Part shown: positions 58,303 to 64,000 of the stretch, in pieces
How the letters are laid out: every line of letters starts with the position of its first letter
How positions within the stretch are numbered: position 1 is the stretch's first letter
NCBI RefSeq assembly: GCF_013205055.1
Contig: NZ_JABMLF010000006.1
Coordinates: 1 to 64,000, forward strand
Source of the DNA: Rathayibacter sp. VKM Ac-2856
GTDB taxonomy: Bacteria; Actinomycetota; Actinomycetes; Actinomycetales; Microbacteriaceae
Length of the DNA stretch: 64,000 nucleotides
Direction: 5' to 3'
Position numbers and translations under genes: made by a program
The notes under the pieces: generated by a model
Seen by the model: only the letters and a program-made list of their open reading frames with translations
The model's database searches: none
Told to the model about the DNA's origin: nothing

Positions 58303-59309
58303 GCGGCCGCTTCCTCGTGATCGGCGGCGGGGCCGTCGGCTCCGTCCTCGCCGCGCAGCTGCACCTGGCCGGGCAGCCGGTCCTGCTCGTGGCGCGCGGG
58401 GAGCACCTGCGGCTCCTCCGCGAGAACGGGCTGCGGGTGCGGCGTCCCGCGGGCGACGAGATCGTCCGGCTGCCCGTCGCCGGTGGCCCGGCGGAGGCGG
58501 CGCCCGTGCGCGGCGACGTCCTCGTGCTCGCGATGAAGGCGCAGGACGCGGAGGCGGCGCTCGCCGAGTGGGCCTGGACGCCGCTCGCCGGGGGCGGGGC
58601 CGGCGCCGAGCTGCCGGTGCTGACCCTGCAGAACGGACTCGCCACCGAGGACAGTGCGCTGCGCCGCTTCGCCGCCGTCTACGGGGTGTCGATCGGCATC
58701 GCCGCGAGCTTCCTGGTGCCTGGCGAGGTCGTCTCGCCCTCCTTCCCGACCGTCGGCGTGCTCTGGATCGGCCGGCACCCCGACGCCGCCGATCCGCGCG
58801 CGGAGGAGTTCGCCGCGATCCTCCGGAGCGCCGGGTTCGCCGCCCGCGCGGTGCCGGACATCGGCGCCTGGAAGGCCCGGAAGCTGCTCGTCAACGCGGC
58901 CAACGGCCTCGACCTCTTCGAGGGCCCCGCCGAGCAGCGCGCCGCCGCGCGCGACCTGCTCGTCGCGGAGGCGCGCGCCGCCCTCGCCGCGAACGGGCCG
59001 GCGGTCGCCTCCGACGACGGCACCCGCCTCGCCGTCGATCCCGTGCCCGGCCACACCGCCGGCCGACTGTCGACCTGGCAGAGCGCCGCCCGCGGCACGA
59101 GCAGCGAGATCGACCACCTCACCGGCGAGATCGTCCTGCTCGCCCGCCGCGCCGGCCTGCCTGCCCCTCTGAACGAGCGGCTGCAGCTCCTGCTCGGCCT
59201 GCGCGGCCGCGCCGCGGCCGTCGCGCCGCTCCCGCTCGCGGACCTGCTGGAGCCCGCGTCCGGGCTGGTCGAGCACCCCCGCAAGGCCGCTTCCGTGCTG
59301 GTCGAGTAG
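58299..59309 (+). CDS. Ketopantoate-reductase-family dehydrogenase
   Basis: A 336-residue PanE/ApbA-type NADPH enzyme. The Rossmann motif is VIGGGAVGSVLAAQLH (residues 6-21); VLVLAMKAQDAEAAL, LPVLTLQNGL, and the catalytic Lys region IGAWKARKLLVNAANGLDLF follow. Such proteins reduce 2-keto acids, and in a catabolic operon it more likely acts on a 2-keto or 2-hydroxy acid intermediate than in pantothenate synthesis. Its last codons (VLVE, stop) come from a REP-like element, so the C terminus has been altered by repeat insertion. ATGA overlap with the ATPase gene. Confidence 0.8.
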   Translation: MSGRFLVIGGGAVGSVLAAQLHLAGQPVLLVARGEHLRLLRENGLRVRRPAGDEIVRLPVAGGPAEAAPVRGDVLVLAMKAQDAEAALAEWAWTPLAGGGAGAELPVLTLQNGLATEDSALRRFAAVYGVSIGIAASFLVPGEVVSPSFPTVGVLWIGRHPDAADPRAEEFAAILRSAGFAARAVPDIGAWKARKLLVNAANGLDLFEGPAEQRAAARDLLVAEARAALAANGPAVASDDGTRLAVDPVPGHTAGRLSTWQSAARGTSSEIDHLTGEIVLLARRAGLPAPLNERLQLLLGLRGRAAAVAPLPLADLLEPASGLVEHPRKAASVLVE

Positions 59310-59332
59310 CCCCGCGGGGGCGCATCGAGACC
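59295..59332. repeat. REP-like element providing a stop codon
   Basis: GTGCTGGTCGAGTAG, a CCCC-GC-GGGG hairpin and GCATCGAGACC form a standard copy. Its GTAG head contains the TAG that ends the upstream dehydrogenase gene. Confidence 0.85.
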
Positions 59333-59372
59333 CCCCGCCGCACCCCACCCTCCCGACCACCAAGGAGCCCCC

Positions 59373-60083
59373 ATGACCCTCACCCACCCGCCCACCGCCG
59401 CCGCCGCCCGCGCCTTCGACGAGCCCGAGGGGATCGCCCCCCGCGGCACCCTCGTCGTCCTCGGCGGTCGCGGCGAGACCCCCGCCGTCTACGAGCGCTT
59501 CGGCGCCCGCATCGCCCGCGACGCCTACCGCGTCCGCGCCTTCGGCGACGCCACGGCCCCCGGCGTCCGGAACGCCGCGCTCGCCGTCCTCCGCGACCCC
59601 GCGACCATCACGCCGCTCGTCCTCGTCGGCTCCGACGCCGGTGCGGCCGTCGCCCTCGAGCTCGCCGCGACGGAGCCGGTCGACGCCGTCGTCCTCGCCG
59701 GCCTTCCCGTCCGCGCCGAGGGCGGCGCGGAGATCGGCGAGCGGACGGCCTGCCCGAACCACGCCGGCGTCCTCGAGCGCGAGACCGACTCCGCCGCGCG
59801 CGACGCCGCCCTCCCGCCCGAGCTGCTCGCGGTCGCCGCCAGCGCCGTCGCCGTCCCGCTGCTCGCGCTCCACGGCGCGGCCGACGCGATCAGCCCGCTC
59901 GCGGAGGCGATCGCCGTCTACCGCACGGCGCCACGCGCCGAGATCCACGTCCTCGCCGACGGCCGCCACGACGCGCTGAACGACGCGACGCACCGCTCGG
60001 CCGCCGCGACGGTGATCCTCTTCCTCGAGCGGGTGAAGGCGTCAGCCGCCGCCGCGCCGATCATCGAGCGGGTCGCGGAGTGA
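59373..60083 (+). CDS. Alpha/beta hydrolase with Asp nucleophile elbow
   Basis: A 236-residue alpha/beta-fold hydrolase: oxyanion region TLVVLGGRGETPAVYERF, elbow LVLVGSDAGAAVALE, acid region LALHGAADAISP and catalytic His in DGRHDALND. The elbow reads G86-S-D88-A-G90, putting Asp at the nucleophile position, as in epoxide hydrolases and dehalogenases, rather than Ser. An AAGGAG ribosome site restarts translation after the REP element. The substrate is unknown; a thioester, ester or epoxide intermediate of the sulfur route is conceivable. Confidence 0.78.
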   Translation: MTLTHPPTAAAARAFDEPEGIAPRGTLVVLGGRGETPAVYERFGARIARDAYRVRAFGDATAPGVRNAALAVLRDPATITPLVLVGSDAGAAVALELAATEPVDAVVLAGLPVRAEGGAEIGERTACPNHAGVLERETDSAARDAALPPELLAVAASAVAVPLLALHGAADAISPLAEAIAVYRTAPRAEIHVLADGRHDALNDATHRSAAATVILFLERVKASAAAAPIIERVAE

Positions 60084-61429
60084 GCGCGCTCGCCCCCGCC
60101 GTCGACCCCACCGACGCCCCCGCCGTCGAGATCACCGCCGACGTCCCCACCGCCGACCGCTCCGGCTGGTCGCCCGGCGGCATCCCGCTCGGCGTCGTGC
60201 GCGCCCGCTCGGTCGACGACGTCCGCGCTGCGCTCCGGCACGCCTCCGCCCACGGCATCCCCGTCGTCACCCGAGGCGCCGCCTCCGGACTCGCCGGCGG
60301 CGCCAGCGCGGGGGAGGGCGTCCTCGTCCTCGACGTCTCGGGCCTGGACCGCATCCTCGAGATCGACCCCGTCGACGGCGTCGCCCGCGTCGAGCCGGGC
60401 GTGATCGCCGCCGATCTCGACCGCGCCGCCGCCGTGCACGGCCTTCTCTACGCCCCGGACCCGGGCAGCGTCGAGCTCGCGACCCTCGGCGGCACCATCG
60501 CCACCAACGCCGGCGGCCTGCGCGGCGCGAAGTACGGAGTCACGCGCGACGCCGTCCTCGCCCTCGACGTCGTCCTGGCCGACGGCTCGCTCCTGCACCT
60601 CGGGCGCGACACCGTGAAGGGCGTCGTCGGACTCGACCTCACCGCGCTCGTCGTCGGCTCCGAGGGCAGCCTCGGTGTGGTCGTCGGCGCGACCCTCCGC
60701 CTGCTGCCCCGGCCGCGGGCGACCGCGACCGCCGCCGCCTTCTTCGCCGACGTGGCCGCAGGTGCCGAAGCCGCCGTCGCCCTCGCCCGCGCGGGCCTGC
60801 GCCCGAGCGTCCTCGAGCTGGTCGACGACCGCACCCTCGAGGCCATCGACGCCCTGCGCGGCTCGACCCTGGCCGGCCGCGGCGGCGCCTTCCTCCTGGT
60901 GCAGACCGACGGCTTCGGCGCCGCCGAGGAGATCGCCGAGGTGCGCGCGGTGCTCGCCGCGACCGCGCTCAGCGTCGAGACCACCCTCGACCCGGCCGAG
61001 GGCCTCGCCCTCGCGAGCGCCCGCCGCGACGCCCTTCCCGCGATCGAGGCCCGCGGCCGCGTGCTGATCGAGGACATCGCCGTGCCCCGCTCCCGCCTCG
61101 CCGAGGCGATCCACCGCGTGCACGCCATCGCCGCGGAGACCGGCGCCGACGTCTACGTCTTCGCCCACGCCGGCGACGGCAACCTGCACCCGATCATCCG
61201 CCTGCGCGACGAGTCGGAGCAGTCCCGCCGCCAGGCCGACGCCGCGGCCGAGGCGGTCTTCGCCCTCGCCCTCGAGCTCGGCGGCACCGTCAGCGGCGAG
61301 CACGGCGTCGGCGCCCTGAAGCGCGACTGGGCCCGCCGCGAGCTCGGCCCCGACGTCGTCGCCCTGCAGCGCGCGGTGCAGCGGGTCTTCGATCCGCAGG
61401 GCATCCTGAATCCCGGTACCGCGCTGTGA
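60080..61429 (+). CDS. FAD-linked 2-hydroxyacid oxidase (GlcD/D-LDH type)
   Basis: A 449-residue flavoprotein with an FAD-binding PCMH domain (VVTRGAASGLAGGASAGEGV, PDPGSVELATLGGTIATNAG, LTALVVGSEGSLGVVVGATL). The C-terminal FAD-oxidase cap has VFAHAGDGNLHPIIRLR with the His pair and GGTVSGEHGVGALKRDW. This group oxidises D-lactate, glycolate and related 2-hydroxy acids to keto acids. In this operon, oxidation of mercaptolactate to mercaptopyruvate is attractive, since the next gene encodes a mercaptopyruvate-type sulfurtransferase, but this is inference. GTGA overlap with the hydrolase. Confidence 0.86.
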   Translation: MSALAPAVDPTDAPAVEITADVPTADRSGWSPGGIPLGVVRARSVDDVRAALRHASAHGIPVVTRGAASGLAGGASAGEGVLVLDVSGLDRILEIDPVDGVARVEPGVIAADLDRAAAVHGLLYAPDPGSVELATLGGTIATNAGGLRGAKYGVTRDAVLALDVVLADGSLLHLGRDTVKGVVGLDLTALVVGSEGSLGVVVGATLRLLPRPRATATAAAFFADVAAGAEAAVALARAGLRPSVLELVDDRTLEAIDALRGSTLAGRGGAFLLVQTDGFGAAEEIAEVRAVLAATALSVETTLDPAEGLALASARRDALPAIEARGRVLIEDIAVPRSRLAEAIHRVHAIAAETGADVYVFAHAGDGNLHPIIRLRDESEQSRRQADAAAEAVFALALELGGTVSGEHGVGALKRDWARRELGPDVVALQRAVQRVFDPQGILNPGTAL

Positions 61430-61452
61430 GCGCACCCCTCGAGAGGACCGAC

Positions 61453-62307
61453 ATGACCACCACCCTCCGCTCCGACGTGCTCGTCACCCCCGACGAGCTG
61501 GAGGCGGCGCTCGCCTCGCCCGAGCCGCCGCTCGTCCTCGACGTGCGCTGGCGCCTCGACCGTCCCGACGGCCGCCCCGCCTACCTCGAAGGCCACGTCC
61601 CCGGTGCCGTCCACGTCGATCTCGACCACGAGCTCGCCGTGCACGGCGCTCCGGAGGACGGCCGCCACCCCCTGCCCCCGATCGAGGCGCTGCAGGAGTC
61701 GGCGCGCCGCTGGGGCCTGCGCCAGGGTCAGGCCGTCGTCGTCTACGACGACCTGAAGAACCTCTCCTCCGCCCGGGCCTGGTGGCTGCTGCGCGCCGCC
61801 GGAGTCGTCGACGTGCGCCTGCTCGACGGCTCGCTGCGCGCCTGGACCGGCTCGGGTCGCGCGCTGGAGGCCGGCCCCGTGACGCCGGCTTTCGGCGACG
61901 TCGAGCTGGCCTACGGCGCCCTGCCGGTGCTCGAGATCGACGAGGCCGCCGCGCTGCCGTCGACCGGCGTGCTCCTCGACGCCCGCGCCCCCGAGCGCTA
62001 CCGCGGCGACGTCGAGCCGATCGATCCTCGCGCCGGCCACATCCCCGGTGCTCTGAACGCCCCCGCCACGGAGAACGTCGACACCGACGGCCGCTTCCTC
62101 GACGCCGCCGCCCTGCGCGCCCGCTTCGAGTCCCTCGGCGTCCGCCCCGACGCCCCCGTCGGCGTCTACTGCGGCTCCGGAGTGACCGCCGCCGCCGACG
62201 CCGTCGCCCTCACCCTCGCCGGCTTCGCCCCCGCCCTCTACCCCGGCTCCTGGTCCCAGTGGTCGAACACGGCGGGCCGGCCCGTCGCCACGGGCACGGA
62301 GGCGTAG
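61453..62307 (+). CDS. 3-mercaptopyruvate sulfurtransferase-like rhodanese
   Basis: A 284-residue tandem rhodanese. The first domain (about 8-135) lacks the active Cys. The second (about 155-280) carries C240 in YCGSGVTAAADA; the CGSGVTA loop is the mark of 3-mercaptopyruvate sulfurtransferases, while thiosulfate enzymes have basic residues there. It would release sulfur from a keto-thiol. I chose ATG 61453, with GAGAGGA five bases upstream; a coupled GTG at 61426 would add nine residues. It is the last gene of the operon. Confidence 0.88.
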   Translation: MTTTLRSDVLVTPDELEAALASPEPPLVLDVRWRLDRPDGRPAYLEGHVPGAVHVDLDHELAVHGAPEDGRHPLPPIEALQESARRWGLRQGQAVVVYDDLKNLSSARAWWLLRAAGVVDVRLLDGSLRAWTGSGRALEAGPVTPAFGDVELAYGALPVLEIDEAAALPSTGVLLDARAPERYRGDVEPIDPRAGHIPGALNAPATENVDTDGRFLDAAALRARFESLGVRPDAPVGVYCGSGVTAAADAVALTLAGFAPALYPGSWSQWSNTAGRPVATGTEA

Positions 62308-62315
62308 CCCCCTTC

Positions 62316-62436
62316 GTGCTGGTCGAGCAGCGCGAAGCGCGTATCGAGACGCGGCCCCCGCCCGGCACCCGGCGCCCGCCGGTCCGTCAGCGCGGGATCT
62401 CGATGCGCGCGCTGTGCGCGCTACTCGATCAGCATG
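62316..62436. repeat. Two REP-like elements after the operon
   Basis: 62316-62350 reads GTGCTGGTCGAGCAG, then a CGC-GAA-GCG hairpin and GTATCGAGAC. 62395-62436 is inverted, with a GCGCGC-TGT-GCGCGC stem and CTACTCGATCAGCATG. They follow the sulfurtransferase gene. Confidence 0.82.
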
Positions 62437-62461
62437 AAGTGCCCCTCCGTCGGCGCGCCGC

Positions 62462-62655
62462 GGTCTTCGCGTGCGCTTCATGCGTCACCCGTGCGTCGGC
62501 GTTCGCCGTGGCCGTCGCGTGCGCTTCATGCCTCACCCGTGTGTCGGCGTTCGCCGCGGCCGTCGCGTGCGCTCCATGCCTCGCGCGCGCGTCTGCGTTC
62601 GCCGCGGCATTCGCATGCGCTGCACGACGTGCCCGTGCGTCGGTGTCCGCTGCCG
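62462..62655. repeat. 48-bp tandem repeat, four units
   Basis: Equivalent bases recur at 62471, 62519, 62567 and 62615, exactly 48 apart; each unit contains GTGCGCTTCATGCCTCACCC-like sequence and CGGCGTTCGCCGCGGCCGTC. The period keeps frames open on both strands, but neither has a ribosome site. Another REP copy closes it at 62671-62710. Confidence 0.88.
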
Positions 62656-62670
62656 CCAGAGCGCGGACAC

Positions 62671-62710
62671 CATGCTGGTCGAGTAGCGCGGAGCGCGTAT
62701 CGAGACCCAC
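62671..62710. repeat. REP-like element
   Basis: CATGCTGGTCGAGTAG, a GCGC-GGA-GCGC hairpin, then GTATCGAGACCCAC. From here to 62852 I see nothing else. Confidence 0.85.
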
Positions 62711-62852
62711 CGTCGAGCAGAACATCAGCCGTGAGGCCCGCTCGTCGCCCATCGCGGATGAGTCGCCTCCTCAGCTGATGTTCCGTCCCGCCTCCGCGGA
62801 ACCAGCTCCGCAGGCCGGGCTCCGATGCTCGCCACCTCCGCCACCGACTCCC

Positions 62853-62892
62853 CGAAAGTTGCGGTAGTCGCGCTCGACTACCGCAACTTTCG
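62853..62892. terminator. Bidirectional terminator between convergent genes
   Basis: A perfect 18-bp stem (CGAAAGTTGCGGTAGTCG and its complement) with a CGCT loop lies 24 bases beyond the flavin reductase stop. Its lower stem is A/T-rich on both sides (GAAAG/CTTTC), which suits termination from either direction. Confidence 0.8.
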
Positions 62893-62915
62893 AGGAATGG
62901 CGCGGCCGCGGCGCG

Positions 62916-63491
62916 TCAGCCCAGGCGGGAGTGCTCGCCGAGGTGGTGCCACGTGCGGTTGTGGTACACCAGCGGCGCGGTCGCGTCGGAGTCCTCGGGC
63001 ACGTGCGCCTCGAGGGCGTGCACGGCGACGATGGTCGACGAGCCGGCCTCCATGCGGTTGATGACGGTGCCGCGGATCCAAGCGGCCGCCCCGGGGAAGT
63101 ACGGCTCGCCGGTGGGCAGGCGCGACCAGATCGAGGTGTCGGCGAAGCGGTCGATGCCGCTGGTCGAGCCGAGGCGGGCGAGATCGAGCTGCTCGGCGCC
63201 GAGGAGGTGCACGACCAGGGTCTCGGACGCCTGGATGGCCGGCGAGCTGGACGACGCCGACGAGAGCGAGAACACGAACAGCGGCGGCTCCGCGCTCACC
63301 GAGAAGACGGACGTCGCGGTCAGCGCGACGGGCCCGGTGCCCGGGTCGGCGGTGATCAGCGCCACACCCGCGGCGTGGTTGCGGAACGCCAGCTTGAAGT
63401 CGGCGGGGGAGAGCCCGGCGAAGGCGGCGTGCGGCCGCGGGTCGCCCGCGGGCACGGACTCGGGCGTGGTGGCGAGGTTCTCACGGCTCAT
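62916..63491 (-). CDS. Flavin reductase (HpaC/DszD-like)
   Basis: A 191-residue flavin-reductase-domain protein: [60 protein letters not shown] and [20 protein letters not shown]. These enzymes use NAD(P)H to supply free FMNH2 to two-component monooxygenases. The SsuD-like and DszC-like proteins of the convergent operon are the obvious clients. CAGGAGTC lies before ATG 63491. The start is overlapped by a Cys-rich leader ORF, implying translational coupling. Confidence 0.88.
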   Translation of the reverse strand: MSRENLATTPESVPAGDPRPHAAFAGLSPADFKLAFRNHAAGVALITADPGTGPVALTATSVFSVSAEPPLFVFSLSSASSSSPAIQASETLVVHLLGAEQLDLARLGSTSGIDRFADTSIWSRLPTGEPYFPGAAAWIRGTVINRMEAGSSTIVAVHALEAHVPEDSDATAPLVYHNRTWHHLGEHSRLG

Positions 63492-63597
63492 CGGAGACTC
63501 CTGATCGATCGGGGACGCGGCGGCAGGACCGGCCCGCCGTCGCGCCGCAGCACGGCCCCTCCAGCCTGTCGCATCCGGCAGGGGCCGCTCGCCTCAT
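63481..63597 (-). CDS. Cys-rich leader ORF overlapping the flavin reductase start
   Basis: A 38-residue ORF begins [20 protein letters not shown] and goes on [10 protein letters not shown], with Cys at 9, 16, 17 and 25, including a CC pair. Its stop lies 10 bases inside the flavin reductase gene. CATACT on the minus strand (plus 63603-63608) ends five bases before the ATG, so it is probably leaderless. The combination (short, basic, Cys-clustered, leaderless, directly before a sulfur gene) matches actinobacterial cysteine-sensing leader peptides. I regard it as a translational attenuator rather than a functional protein. Confidence 0.62.
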   Translation of the reverse strand: MRRAAPAGCDRLEGPCCGATAGRSCRRVPDRSGVSDEP

Positions 63598-63646
63598 TGC
63601 GGAGTATGACACCCGCGCCTCCGCCCCCGCCGCCCCGCGCGCCCCC

Positions 63647-63732
63647 GTCCGATCTGCAGGCTCCGCGCCGCGGAGAGCGCATCCATCCGCACACGGCGGG
63701 CCGCAGCCTCCCGGATCACCTGCAGATCGGAC
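63647..63732. promoter_or_regulatory. Paired 14-bp inverted sites upstream of the flavin reductase
   Basis: GTCCGATCTGCAGG (63647-63660) recurs inverted at 63719-63732, separated by 58 bases, without mismatch. It lies 39 bases upstream of the leader -10 box and on the other side before the DUF2256 gene. It could be a looped operator shared by the divergent genes. Confidence 0.55.
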
Positions 63733-63808
63733 CGCCGCCTCGAGCGCACCCGTCCGCTCCCCGCGCAACCCGTGGCACCGCCGCCCCCGGGCGCGCACAC
63801 TCGGAACC

Positions 63809-64000
63809 ATGGCCCACCGCACCCGCGAGTCGAACACCCGCCCCGAGAGCAAGACCTGCGCCTCCTGCGGCCGCGAGATCGAGTGGCGCGCGAAGTGGGC
63901 GCGCGACTGGGAGAACGTCCGCTACTGCTCCGACGCCTGCCGCCGCCGCGGCGTGGGCCCGGAGGAGGCGCGCCTCGAGGAGGAGATCCGCACCGTGCTC
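63809..64000 (+). CDS. DUF2256 zinc-binding protein (truncated by window end)
   Basis: The first 64 residues of a protein starting [40 protein letters not shown] and [12 protein letters not shown] give a four-Cys zinc site of the DUF2256 family. The following [13 protein letters not shown] looks like the start of a DUF3253 helical region, a fusion known in actinobacteria. No stop is reached before 64000. It is divergent from the flavin reductase. The function is unknown. Confidence 0.8.
   Translation, partial: MAHRTRESNTRPESKTCASCGREIEWRAKWARDWENVRYCSDACRRRGVGPEEARLEEEIRTVL

Noticed and set aside
62429-62752. Leftward 107-codon ORF over the 48-bp repeats
   Set aside because: It runs through REP elements at one end and tandem repeats throughout, with no ribosome site; the open frame is a by-product of the 48-base period.
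63492-63600. SAM or FMN riboswitch before the flavin reductase
   Set aside because: I could not place the conserved core elements of either class, and the region is better explained as a Cys-rich coding leader.

Overview
The window is high-GC actinobacterial chromosome. Gene order (tlyA-nadK-recN-pyrG-NUDIX-xerD-parA-scpA-scpB-rluB-tyrA-cmk-der), strong codon bias and frequent GTG starts point to Microbacteriaceae, most like Rathayibacter or Clavibacter. That placement is inference from layout, not from a database search.

Layout. (1) 1-14.7 kb: the 5S end of an rRNA operon, then a compact rightward housekeeping run with many 4-bp ATGA/GTGA stop/start overlaps. (2) 14.7-27.4 kb: a repeat-rich gap, a TetR regulator, tRNA-Pro(GGG), and mostly leftward accessory genes. 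These are a uracil-DNA-glycosylase-like protein, a two-gene ABC exporter behind a Clp-N-like small protein, an amino-acid permease, an ECF sigma/DUF4349/SRPBCC operon, DUF4192, an ArsR-SRPBCC pair, a TPR protein and DoxX. (3) 27.5-42.2 kb: two loci that together encode a plausible D-apiose/D-apionate route. An SDR dehydrogenase and apnL-like lactonase lie at 27.6-30.1 kb. A GntR regulator diverges at 35-36 kb from a transporter and lerK/derI/lerI/oiaC/apnO-like genes at 35.9-42.2 kb. The same 12-base operator-like site stands at both loci. A MacAB-like efflux operon lies between them. (4) 42.2-50.2 kb: a REP cluster, a TetR-controlled DUF1304/oxidoreductase pair, a 30-bp-stem hairpin, a 92-bp tandem array, argG, a secreted lectin and a LysR regulator. 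(5) 50.2-63.6 kb: a ten-gene operon that looks like organosulfur scavenging: SsuD-like monooxygenase, SfnB/DszC-like flavoprotein, GsiA-type peptide ABC importer, ketopantoate-reductase-like enzyme, alpha/beta hydrolase, FAD-linked hydroxyacid oxidase and 3-mercaptopyruvate-type sulfurtransferase. It faces a convergent flavin reductase. Both transcription units begin with a short ORF containing clustered Cys codons. (6) 63.8 kb to the end: a truncated DUF2256-type zinc protein gene.

Cross-cutting signals. At least twelve copies of a REP-like element with a GTAG head and a covarying hairpin sit at gene ends. Many genes show a TAnnnT -10 box 6-8 bases before the start codon, the pattern of leaderless transcripts. 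The candidates most worth following are the Cys-leader/organosulfur system and the split apionate regulon.
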